A stretch of 10,996 bases of DNA from Deinococcus sp. Its GTDB lineage: Bacteria; Deinococcota; Deinococci; Deinococcales; Deinococcaceae. Each line of letters starts with the position of its first letter. Positions within the stretch are counted from its first letter, which is position 1. The notes below the pieces were generated by a model. It saw only the letters and a list, made by a program, of their open reading frames with translations. It ran no database searches and was not told the DNA's origin. Of this stretch, positions 1 through 6,434 are shown piece after piece. The stretch spans positions 1-10,996 of the forward strand of contig NZ_JAGLBB010000076.1 in NCBI RefSeq assembly GCF_018260555.1, in the 5' to 3' direction. A program made the translations under genes and the position numbers.

Positions 1-72
1 CAGTTTGGGCAGGGAGTCTCGCTGATGGTCCACCTTACCCAATCGACTCCCGGAAGTCACCCTGCTGAGCAG

Positions 73-699
73 TTACGCTTGTTTCACGGTTTCCCGGATG
101 GGCAGCAGTTCACCGTCAGGGAACACGTACTTCCGGGCGAAGTTGCCGCTCTGGAGCTACAGGGGCACACGGGCCTGGGGGATGCCGTCGCTGATGGCGT
201 GGTTCATCATCAGGCCGCCGGGTTTCAGGGCGGCGTACGCGGCGCGGAAGTAGATGGGCATGTTCTTGCGGCCCACGTGTTCGGCCATGCCGACCGAGGC
301 GATCTTGTCGAAGCTGCCTTCGGGCGTGTGGGCCAGCACGTCGCGGTAGTCGCGCAATTCGAAGGTGACGCGGTCGGCAACCCCGGCGGCCTCGGCGCGG
401 GCGCGGGCTTCGTGCAGTTGCGCCTCGCTGAGCGCCACGTCTGGCGGGAGTTTCAGCAGGCGGCCCAGCGTTTCCGGGCTGTTCAGGATCAGGCGGGCGC
501 GACTGGGTTGCGTAACCCCGATCACTTCGCCGTTCCAGAGCTGCACGTCGAAGGGCCGCACGCTGGGCAGCGCGGCGCGCAGCAGGGTGCGCGTGGCGTC
601 CAGCGTCTCGGTGTCGGTCAGGGCGGGCCGGGCGATCAGGGCGGCGCCGGCGGTGGCCAGGGCCGCCCGGCCGTGGGTCTGGTGGGGGACATGCTGCAC
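73..699 (-). pseudogene. cfa: Broken cyclopropane-fatty-acyl-phospholipid synthase
   Basis: CFA synthases transfer a methylene group from SAM to unsaturated phospholipid acyl chains at the membrane. The reading starts at GTG 699 and runs to an in-frame TAG at 157-159. Residues 49-90 or so resemble the family's N-terminal domain (RPFDVQLWNGEVIGV, then LGRLLKLPPDVALSEA). The sequence then jumps to the segment that normally follows the SAM motif (QLHEARARAEAAGVADRV, then IASVGMAEHVGRKNMPIYF and LKPGGLMMNHAI). The glycine-rich SAM loop and roughly 120-140 residues are absent. Beyond the TAG the same frame still encodes family sequence (SGNFARKYVFPDGELLPI) down to TAA at 73-75, so the TAG is a nonsense mutation. 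The last 60 or so residues, including the usual C-terminal helix, are also missing. Bases 1-72 look unrelated and stay open on the minus strand without a start. It lies downstream of the permease pair. Family assignment is firm; the size of the deletion is inferred from the family. Confidence 0.85.
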
Positions 700-739
700 G
701 CTCCCGGATTGCGCGCGCCCGGAAGTGGGTAGGACCGGT

Positions 740-775
740 GGGAGGCTTCATGCACGCGGCCCTTGCCTGCCTCCC
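740..775. other. 7-bp inverted repeat between permease and cfa relic
   Basis: GGGAGGC at 740-746 pairs with GCCTCCC at 769-775 around a 22-nt loop, just after the stop of the 778-1884 gene. There is no U-tract on either strand, so it is at best a weak or factor-dependent terminator or an mRNA 3'-end structure for the permease operon. Confidence 0.3.
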
Positions 776-777
776 GC

Positions 778-1884
778 TTACCGCCGCGCGGTGAGCCACA
801 GCAGCGCCGCGCCGGCCGCGATGGCGATCAGGTCCGGGGCGTAGGCGGCGAGCGCGCCGGGCAGCGCGCCGTTCTCGCCCATGATGCGGAACACGCTGAA
901 GGTGGCGTAGTACGCGAACGTGAGTAGCAGCGCCCAGACCATGCCGAGGTCGCGGCCGCTGCGGAAGCTGAACACGGCCAGTGCCACCGCGAAGAACGCC
1001 AGGGCCAGCGCGGCCAGCGGGCCCGCGAACTTGCGGTGCAGGGCCGTGAAGTCCGCCGGGGCGCTGATGTTCTGGGCGCGGTAGGTGTTCGTGCGGGCAA
1101 TCAGGGCAGGCAGCGGTTCGTAGATGGGGTTCAGGTCGCTGCTGCCCTCTGCGCCGAGTTCCGTGCCGGTGTCCTGCAGGGGCAGGGTGCCGCTCTGGAA
1201 GGTCAGGACCGTGACGGGCCGTGCGTCCTGGTACGTGACGCGCTGCCCGCTGCGCAGTTCGAGGACGGTGCTGCCCGGGCGCAGGCGGCCGCTGGCGGCG
1301 GTGATGACTTCGCGGGGGGGCAGGCCGGCCTGCATGGTCACGACGCGCAGGTCGCGCAGTTCGCCGCCGGGCAGGATCTGCCCGATGCTGATGGCGCGGC
1401 CCAGCGAGTCGCGCAGCACGGCGCTTTGCCCGGCGTTCAGGCCCAGCACGCGGGGGTTGTCCAGTACGATCTGCTGCTGCACGCGGCGGGCTTCGGTCTT
1501 GGCGCGCGGCACGAGGCCCTCGCCCAGCGCGAAGGCCAGGACGGTCACGGCCAGTCCCAGGGCCAGGACGGGGCGGAACAGGCGCGTGGCGGGAATCCCG
1601 GCGGCCAGCGCGCTTTTCAGTTCGCTGTCGGCGGCCAGGCGGGACAGGCCCAGCAGCGTGGCGAACATCAGCGCGATAGGCAGCGCCTGTGCGGCGGCTT
1701 CGGGGACGTTCAGGGCCAGGACGCGCGCGACCAGGGCGGGGTTGGCGCCCTTGGCAAGCAGCGGCGCGATGACCTTTTCCAGGCTGCCGACGACCAGCAG
1801 CGTGATCACGGCGGCCAGCGCGCCGAACAGGAACGGCAGGATCTCGTTCAGGACGTACCGTTCGAAGGTGTTCAGGGCCCTCAC
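778..1884 (-). CDS. LptF/LptG-family permease, second of a pair
   Basis: Inner-membrane permease of the YjgP/YjgQ (LptF/LptG) family. In proteobacteria these pair as the transmembrane part of the LptB2FG transporter that extracts lipopolysaccharide. I chose GTG 1884, giving 368 residues. It overlaps the TGA of the upstream gene (GTGA), has GGAGG 5 nt upstream, and starts right before the family-typical segment NTFERYVLNEILPFLFGAL; a longer frame to 1998 only reads through the neighbour. Hydrophobic segments lie at about 15-35, 64-82, 103-122, 287-305, 314-334 and 345-365. A periplasmic beta-rich region spans about 125-275. SRLAADSELKSALAAGI (81-97) matches the coupling-helix region that contacts the ATPase, and LHRKFAGPLAALALAF (282-297) opens the C-terminal membrane half. 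The length is normal. Which of the two genes is F or G cannot be decided by eye. Deinococcus has no classical LPS, so the cargo is unknown. Confidence 0.88.
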   Translation of the reverse strand: MRALNTFERYVLNEILPFLFGALAAVITLLVVGSLEKVIAPLLAKGANPALVARVLALNVPEAAAQALPIALMFATLLGLSRLAADSELKSALAAGIPATRLFRPVLALGLAVTVLAFALGEGLVPRAKTEARRVQQQIVLDNPRVLGLNAGQSAVLRDSLGRAISIGQILPGGELRDLRVVTMQAGLPPREVITAASGRLRPGSTVLELRSGQRVTYQDARPVTVLTFQSGTLPLQDTGTELGAEGSSDLNPIYEPLPALIARTNTYRAQNISAPADFTALHRKFAGPLAALALAFFAVALAVFSFRSGRDLGMVWALLLTFAYYATFSVFRIMGENGALPGALAAYAPDLIAIAAGAALLWLTARR

Positions 1885-2924
1885 CGGAGCCTCCAGGCGA
1901 GCGCGGCGGCCAGCATCGCGAACGCGAGGTTCGGCAGCCACGCGGCCAGCGCGGGGTTCAGGGCCCCGGCCGTGGCGAGGCCCGGCACGGTGCTCCACAG
2001 GATGTAGAAGGTCACGATGAACAGCAGCACGGCGGCGAACGCGGCGGCGCGGTTGCGCAGCAGCAGGCCCAGCGCCCCGGCGGCCAGGGCGAACACCACG
2101 GCGGTCAGCGGGTCGGCCACGCGGCGGGACAGCTGGAAGGCGGCGGCGCGGCGGTCGGCGGGCAGCAGGGCGGGGTCGGCGGCGCGCGCACGCAGTTCAG
2201 GCGTGCTGGCCTGCTCGGCGTTGCCGGGCGGGGGACGCAGGGTGTCGCCCTGCGGGACGGTCACGGACTGCGTGCTCTGCCGGGGCGGCTGGCCGGGGCG
2301 GGTGATCCAGGGGGTGATCAGCGTCCAGGTGCGTTTCTGCGCGTCCCAGCGGCCCAGCGAGGCGGTCAGGGTTTCCTGGCCGCGCTGCACCATCACGCCC
2401 TGAAGCTCGGCGGCGCTGCCGCCTGCGCTGACGATCCGTCCGGCGTAGTACAGCGCGCCGGGCGGGGCGTACGTGTAGCGTTCCTGCCGGGGCGGCGGCG
2501 GCGGAACGTCATAGATGCTGAACCACGCGCGGTCCCAGGCGGACAGTCCGGCGGGCACCAGCCGGTCGGCGTTCACGAACGCCACGGCCGCTACCGCCAG
2601 GAACGGCAGGGCCAGCGGCCACACCAGCCGCAGCGGGGGCACGCCGCCCGCGCTGATGGCCTTGAGTTCACTGTCGCGCTGCATGCGCGAGAAGGCCAGC
2701 AGAATCGCGAAGGGCACGGCCAGCACCAGCGCGCGGTTCAGGATGGTCGGCAGGATCGCCAGGAACGCGGCGGCGCCCTTCAGGAGCGGCGGGTGGTAGG
2801 TCAGGAGTTTGCTGACGGTGCTGCTCAGGACATCGACCATCTGAAGGGTCAGGAACAGCGCCACGCCCGCCGCGTACCAGCGGGTGACCTCGGCAAGGAC
2901 GAGGCGGATCAGGAGGGGCGGCAC
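1881..2924 (-). CDS. LptF/LptG-family permease, first of a pair
   Basis: Partner of the overlapping downstream permease; together they would form a heterodimer driven by an LptB-like ATPase, which is not in this window. The 347-residue product begins at GTG 2924. Hydrophobic segments lie at about 16-35, 50-78, 98-117, 269-289, 293-311 and 325-344, three on each side of a periplasmic domain (about 122-258). SRMQRDSELKAISAGGV (79-95) is the conserved cytoplasmic coupling region, and QLSRRVADPLTAVVFALAAG (264-283) is the C-terminal family signature. The periplasmic domain contains a short proline run (PPPPP, 141-145) and an arginine/alanine-rich hinge (244-262). No Shine-Dalgarno sequence is visible, but a TAGAAT box ends 7 nt before the GTG, suggesting a leaderless transcript. 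ddrC ends 66 nt upstream, so read-through from ddrC is also possible. The family call is firm; the substrate is unknown. Confidence 0.88.
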   Translation of the reverse strand: MPPLLIRLVLAEVTRWYAAGVALFLTLQMVDVLSSTVSKLLTYHPPLLKGAAAFLAILPTILNRALVLAVPFAILLAFSRMQRDSELKAISAGGVPPLRLVWPLALPFLAVAAVAFVNADRLVPAGLSAWDRAWFSIYDVPPPPPRQERYTYAPPGALYYAGRIVSAGGSAAELQGVMVQRGQETLTASLGRWDAQKRTWTLITPWITRPGQPPRQSTQSVTVPQGDTLRPPPGNAEQASTPELRARAADPALLPADRRAAAFQLSRRVADPLTAVVFALAAGALGLLLRNRAAAFAAVLLFIVTFYILWSTVPGLATAGALNPALAAWLPNLAFAMLAAALAWRLR

Positions 2925-2931
2925 GAGCAGG

Positions 2932-2937
2932 ATTCTA
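2932..2937 (-). promoter_or_regulatory. Leaderless-type -10 box of the permease pair
   Basis: TAGAAT on the minus strand (TANNNT) is followed by CCTGCTC and then the GTG start at 2924, a 7-nt gap. Transcription would begin at or next to the start codon. There is no good -35 hexamer 17 bp upstream and no Shine-Dalgarno sequence, which is typical for leaderless Deinococcus genes. Confidence 0.55.
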
Positions 2938-2990
2938 GCGGGCCAGCATGAGGGAGAGGCGCGCAGGTGCTGCCCGGCGCGTCCCGGCGC

Positions 2991-3695
2991 TCAGCCGACC
3001 TGTGAGGGGGCGGCCGCGCCGGGCAGCGGGAGTTCCCAGCCGAGGCGTTCGCGCCGCGCGACGAACTCGTGCAGGCGCAGGATGGCGGCGTTGCCGTGCG
3101 CGCCGCGTTCCTGGATGGCGCGGGCGCTGGCGGTGTCCAGGTACGCGAGGCGCAGCAGTTCGGTGGCGTTCAGGCCGTCGCGTGTCTGTTTCACGCCGCG
3201 TTCACGGCGGATGGTGGCGCTGTCGGTGCCCAGCACGCTGCGGTTGCTGACGCTGCCCAGCTGGCCGTACACGGCGCCGGCCCCGCCGTGCCGGGCGACG
3301 GTGCTCATCAGTTCGCGGCGGGCGTGGGTGCTGTCCAGGCGGGCGGCCAGCCAGCGGCGGGATTCGGGGTCCGGGTTGCGTTCGGCGATCTGGGCCGCGA
3401 GGCGCACGTCGCCCTGCAAGGTGCGGGTCATGAGGTCCTGCGCGCGCTTGCGCCAGCGGCGGGCCTGGGGGGTGTCCAGCGTGAAGGCCAGCCGCGTGAA
3501 ATCAGCGACGGTCAGGGTCGCTTCCGGCCCGGCTCCGAAATCGCGTTCCGGGGAGTCCACGCCGTCCAGGGCGTGTTCGTACCCGGCGGGTTCAAGGCCG
3601 AGCTGGGTCAGGGCGCTGGGGGCGTGTAGCAGGCCGTCCGCGCTGATGGGTAGACGAACGGTGCCGAATTCCAGGGTCAGCGGGGCGTTTTTCAT
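2991..3695 (-). CDS. ddrC: DNA damage response protein DdrC
   Basis: DdrC is a Deinococcus-specific nucleoid-associated protein strongly induced by ionising radiation and desiccation. The D. radiodurans protein (about 231 residues) is a dimer with an N-terminal winged helix-turn-helix domain and a C-terminal helical bundle; it binds, bridges and compacts DNA after damage. This 234-residue product aligns by memory along its whole length: the start MKNAPLTLEFGTVRLPIS, the middle DVRLAAQIAERNPDPESRRW, and the late segments VYGQLGSVSNRSVLG, RERGVKQTRDGL and HGNAAILRLHEFVA. ATG 3695 is supported by a TATGAT box 6 nt upstream and an RDRM operator overlapping the -35 region. There is no Shine-Dalgarno sequence, so the transcript is probably leaderless. 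Expected control is repression by DdrO, relieved when PprI (IrrE) cleaves DdrO after damage. The frame superficially resembles phage BRO/KilA-type antirepressors in its helical part, but the full-length match to DdrC is better. Confidence 0.93.
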   Translation of the reverse strand: MKNAPLTLEFGTVRLPISADGLLHAPSALTQLGLEPAGYEHALDGVDSPERDFGAGPEATLTVADFTRLAFTLDTPQARRWRKRAQDLMTRTLQGDVRLAAQIAERNPDPESRRWLAARLDSTHARRELMSTVARHGGAGAVYGQLGSVSNRSVLGTDSATIRRERGVKQTRDGLNATELLRLAYLDTASARAIQERGAHGNAAILRLHEFVARRERLGWELPLPGAAAPSQVG

Positions 3696-3701
3696 ACGTA
3701 C

Positions 3702-3707
3702 ATCATA
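3702..3707 (-). promoter_or_regulatory. ddrC -10 box, leaderless arrangement
   Basis: TATGAT on the minus strand is separated from the ddrC ATG by only GTACGT. The 17-bp-spaced -35 position (TATGCT, 3725-3730) falls inside the RDRM, so repressor binding would block RNA polymerase directly. Confidence 0.7.
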
Positions 3708-3714
3708 GCACAGA

Positions 3715-3731
3715 TTATGTATTTAGCATAA
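3715..3731. promoter_or_regulatory. RDRM operator of ddrC (DdrO site)
   Basis: TTATGTATTTAGCATAA is a 17-bp interrupted palindrome with perfect TTATG/CATAA arms. It agrees at 13 of 17 positions with the consensus TTATGTCATTGACATAA as I recall it. It lies 19 nt upstream of the ddrC start and covers the -35 region. The RDRM is the known binding site of the DdrO repressor in Deinococcus. An extra TTATG half-site (3732-3736) abuts it directly. Confidence 0.88.
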
Positions 3732-3801
3732 TTATGGCAGCCCGATCGCACGCCAGAAACACCCTCTCCCCCACCCTCGGGGCCGTACACTGACAGGGCA
3801 C

Positions 3802-3840
3802 ACCACAACCCAACCCCACAACCCAACCCCACAACCCAAG
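3802..3840 (+). repeat. Three 13-bp C-rich tandem repeats upstream of acs
   Basis: Three adjoining 13-bp units (3802-3814, 3815-3827, 3828-3840) follow the pattern CCCACAACCCAAC; the first differs at base 1 and the last at base 13. They end 35 nt before the start codon and should lie in the 5' leader if transcription starts near the TACACT box at 3786-3791. The C/A-only composition would keep the leader unstructured. Function is unknown; slippage-driven length variation is possible. Confidence 0.85.
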
Positions 3841-3875
3841 CCCGGACACGCCCCGTCCCCACTGGAGGACCGCCC

Positions 3876-5780
3876 ATGACCGACCCACACCGCCCCGACC
3901 GCTGGCCCGTCCCCGACAGCGTGCTGCGCCGCCTGCGCAGCGACCCGGACGCCGACATTGCCCGCGCCGCGCAGGACCCGGACGGCTTCTGGCTGGAACA
4001 GGCCCGCGCGTTCGAATGGACGACGGAACCCACCACGGCGCTCACCTGGAACCGTCCGGACATGCAGTGGTTCGCGGACGGGCAGACGAACATCACCCTG
4101 AACGCCCTGGACCGCCACGCACGCGGCGAGAACCGCACCCGCGCCGCCCTGATCTGGCTGTCGGAAACCGGCGAGCGGCAGATCTACACCTACGGCCTGC
4201 TGCTCGACCAGGTGGAACGCGCCGCCGCCGGCCTGCGTCACCTGGGCGTGCAACCCGGCGACCGCGTCGTGATCTACATGCCCCTGACCCCCGAAGGCGT
4301 GATCGCCATGCTCGCCTGCGCCCGCCTGGGCGCCGTGCACTCGGTCGTGTACGCCGGACTGGGCGTGGGCGCCCTGCGCGACCGCATCACGGACGCCGGG
4401 GCGCGCGTGGTCATCACCGCCGACGTGGGCTACCGGCGCGGCAGACTGGTGGACCTGTACGCCACCGCCGCCGAGGCCATCACTGATCTGGGCGGCGTGG
4501 AACATCTGATCCTGTGGGAGCGCATCAAGACCTACCAGCGCGAATACGACGCCCGCACCGTCCCCTGGGAAACACTGTTCACGCACGGGCACGCACCCGC
4601 CGTCACCCTGAACGCCGAGGCCCCCCTGTTCATCCTGTACACGTCCGGCAGTACCGGCAAACCCAAGGGCGTGATCCACACGCACGGCGGGTACATGGTC
4701 GGCACCGCGTACCACCTGCGGCAACTCTTCGACGTGCACGGCGGTGACGTGTTCTTCTGCACCAGCGACATCGGCTGGATCGTCGGGCACAGTTACATCG
4801 TGTACGGCCCGCTGGTCGCCGGGGCCACCGTCCTGTTCCGCGAGGGTGCCCCCGACTTTCCCGACACGGGCGTCCTGTGGCGCGCCGTGCAGGAGTACGG
4901 CGTGGACATCCTGTTCACCGCGCCCACCACCCTGCGCCTGTTCATGAAACTCGGCGCCGATACCCTGGCCCCCCACGACCTGAGCCGCCTGCGCGTCGTC
5001 GCCTGCGCCGGCGAAGCCCTGAACCCCGAGGCGTGGCGCTGGGCGCAGCACTTCATCGGCGGCGGGCTGGGCGAGGGCGCGCACGCCGCCGTCATCGACC
5101 ACTGGTGGCAGACCGAACTGGGCGCCCCCACCCTCGGCACGCACCCCCGCTGGCCCGTCCGCCCCGGCTACGTCGGACGCCCCCTGGCCGGAGTGGACGC
5201 CGACATCGTCGACGAGCAGGGCCACCGCGTCCCGGACGGCCAGCAGGGACACCTCGTCATCCGCCGCCCCTTTCCCAGCATGATGCGCGGCATTCACGGT
5301 GACCCCGACCGGTACGCGCAGATCTGGAACGAGAACCCCGCCGGGTACCTGTCCGGCGACCTCGCCACCCGCGACGAACACGGCTACATCAGCATCCTGG
5401 GCCGCAGCGACGACGTCCTGAACGTCGCCGGACACCGCATCGGCAGCGCCGACGTGGAAGACGCGCTGGTCTCTCATCCGGCCGTGGCTGAGGCCGCCGT
5501 GATCGGCATTCCCGACCCACTGAAGGGCCAGAGCATCATCGCGCACGTGATCCTCCGGCGTGGCTTCGAGACTGCGTTAACAGAGGAAAGAGCGGGCCAG
5601 GGCCTGCGCGCCAGCATCACCGAACACGTCCGCCGGGAACTGGGACCCATCGCCACGCCCGCCGAGATCCGCGTGGTCGACGCACTCCCCAAGACCCGCA
5701 GCGGCAAGATCCTGCGCCGCCTCCTGCGCGCCCAGGCACTCGGCGAGGACCCAGGCGACCTCACCACCCTGGAAGGATAG
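3876..5780 (+). CDS. AMP-forming acetyl/propionyl-CoA synthetase
   Basis: A cytoplasmic ligase of the acyl-adenylate family that activates a short-chain carboxylate with ATP and CoA via an acyl-AMP, feeding acetate or propionate into central metabolism. The 634 residues are close to the usual 630-660 for Acs. Visible motifs are the P-loop-like TSGSTGKPKG (256-265), WWQTE (410-414) in the adenylate/acyl pocket, the hinge region SGDLATRDEHGYISILGRSD with Asp495 in GD, and the C-terminal PKTRSGK with Lys611. That lysine drives adenylation and is the usual target of regulatory acetylation. The N-terminal segment WFADGQTNITLNALDRHA matches the Acs-type domain. The motif reads WWQTELGAPTLGT rather than the WWQTETGG typical of Acs, so the substrate may not be plain acetate. 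ATG 3876 has GGAGG 7 nt upstream. It diverges from ddrC with a 180-nt gap. A long open frame opposite this gene is only a composition artefact. Confidence 0.9.
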   Translation: MTDPHRPDRWPVPDSVLRRLRSDPDADIARAAQDPDGFWLEQARAFEWTTEPTTALTWNRPDMQWFADGQTNITLNALDRHARGENRTRAALIWLSETGERQIYTYGLLLDQVERAAAGLRHLGVQPGDRVVIYMPLTPEGVIAMLACARLGAVHSVVYAGLGVGALRDRITDAGARVVITADVGYRRGRLVDLYATAAEAITDLGGVEHLILWERIKTYQREYDARTVPWETLFTHGHAPAVTLNAEAPLFILYTSGSTGKPKGVIHTHGGYMVGTAYHLRQLFDVHGGDVFFCTSDIGWIVGHSYIVYGPLVAGATVLFREGAPDFPDTGVLWRAVQEYGVDILFTAPTTLRLFMKLGADTLAPHDLSRLRVVACAGEALNPEAWRWAQHFIGGGLGEGAHAAVIDHWWQTELGAPTLGTHPRWPVRPGYVGRPLAGVDADIVDEQGHRVPDGQQGHLVIRRPFPSMMRGIHGDPDRYAQIWNENPAGYLSGDLATRDEHGYISILGRSDDVLNVAGHRIGSADVEDALVSHPAVAEAAVIGIPDPLKGQSIIAHVILRRGFETALTEERAGQGLRASITEHVRRELGPIATPAEIRVVDALPKTRSGKILRRLLRAQALGEDPGDLTTLEG

Positions 5781-5790
5781 GCGGGAAGGG

Positions 5791-5817
5791 AAATAAAAAA
5801 TCCGCCTCGGCGGGCGG
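5791..5817 (-). terminator. Intrinsic terminator on the minus strand
   Basis: Read on the minus strand, CCGCC (5817-5813), a 6-nt loop and GGCGG (5806-5802) are followed by ATTTTTTATTT. It lies about 100 nt beyond the stop of the macrodomain gene and just outside the 3' end of the convergent acyl-CoA synthetase gene, so it would protect that gene from antisense transcription. On the plus strand no U-tract follows the hairpin. Confidence 0.75.
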
Positions 5818-5828
5818 TGATGTCAGCA

Positions 5829-5857
5829 ACTATAGCGCGGTATTCACGGACCGTCAA
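5829..5857 (-). promoter_or_regulatory. Near-consensus sigma70-type promoter facing acs
   Basis: On the minus strand TTGACG (5857-5852), a 17-bp spacer and TATAGT (5834-5829) form an almost ideal housekeeping promoter. The expected start is near 5821-5823, only a few bases before the terminator hairpin (5817-5802). No start codon follows. It would give an RNA of about 30 nt, or antisense RNA to the end of acs if the terminator leaks. Confidence 0.5.
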
Positions 5858-5915
5858 CGATATGCAGTGAGTGGGGTGGGGGGCAAGATCGGGTGTCCCG
5901 CCACGCCCGTCCTAC

Positions 5916-6434
5916 TCAACCTTGCAGGCGTTCCAGGGCGCGGCGGAACACGTTCAGGCTGCCGCTGTCGAACAGAACGAAGCGCACAAGCATCTCTGGG
6001 TGGTCAGTCAGGAACGCCTGCGCGGCGCTCAGGGCCACGTCGGCGGCGCGGTCCAGTGGATAGCCGTACACGCCGGTACTGATGGCCGGGAACGCCACGC
6101 TGCGGCACCCGTGCGCGGCGGCCAGTTGCAGGCCAGAGCGGTACGCGCCCGCCAGCAGTTCGGCCTCGCCCATCTGCCCGCCGCGCCAGATTGGGCCGAC
6201 CGCGTGAATCACGTACTTCACGCCCTGCGCGGACAGCCCGAACGCGGGGGTGATCACGGCCGTGCCAGTGGGTGTGCCGCCAATAGCGCGGATGGCGCGC
6301 AGCAACTCCGGCCCGGCGGCGCGGTGAATCACGCCGTCCACGCCACCGCCGCCCGCCAGTTCCTTATTCGCGGCGGTCACGACGGCGTCGGTGTTCTGCG
6401 CGGCAATATCTCCCTGAATCAGTTCCAGCGGCAT
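5916..6434 (-). CDS. Macrodomain ADP-ribose hydrolase (YmdB/MacroD type)
   Basis: A single-domain macrodomain protein of 172 residues; E. coli YmdB is 177. MacroD-type members hydrolyse O-acetyl-ADP-ribose and remove mono-ADP-ribose from acidic residues. The ligand-binding signatures are complete: GDI at 8-10, AAN at 21-23, GGGGVDGVIHRAAG at 28-41 and STGVYGYP at 119-126. Asn23 and Asp33 correspond in spacing to the catalytic Asn/Asp pair of YmdB. ATG 6434 is set by AAGGAG (6450-6445) and the family-typical opening LELIQGDI. It converges with acs; its transcript should end at the hairpin at 5791-5817. A housekeeping role in clearing NAD-derived metabolites is possible, since sirtuin deacylases that produce O-acetyl-ADP-ribose also regulate Acs enzymes, but this link is only inference from adjacency. 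Confidence 0.92.
   Translation of the reverse strand: MPLELIQGDIAAQNTDAVVTAANKELAGGGGVDGVIHRAAGPELLRAIRAIGGTPTGTAVITPAFGLSAQGVKYVIHAVGPIWRGGQMGEAELLAGAYRSGLQLAAAHGCRSVAFPAISTGVYGYPLDRAADVALSAAQAFLTDHPEMLVRFVLFDSGSLNVFRRALERLQG

Noticed and set aside
25..732. 235-codon plus-strand frame opposite the cfa relic
   Set aside because: The minus strand carries clear CFA synthase homology; the plus-strand product has no recognisable motif and shadow-like composition.
1036..2007. 323-codon plus-strand frame opposite the permeases
   Set aside because: Gln/Gly/Ala-rich antisense translation of two membrane-protein genes with conserved family motifs on the minus strand.
2991..3695. Phage BRO/KilA-type antirepressor instead of DdrC
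   Set aside because: There is loose resemblance in the helical C-terminal part, but the N-terminus, the length and the RDRM operator all fit DdrC, and no phage genes are nearby.
3732..5546. 604-codon open frame on the minus strand
   Set aside because: It lies wholly opposite the well-supported acyl-CoA synthetase gene; its Gly/Val/His/Ala-rich, low-complexity translation is what a GC-rich gene gives on its complementary strand, with no domains or ribosome-binding site.
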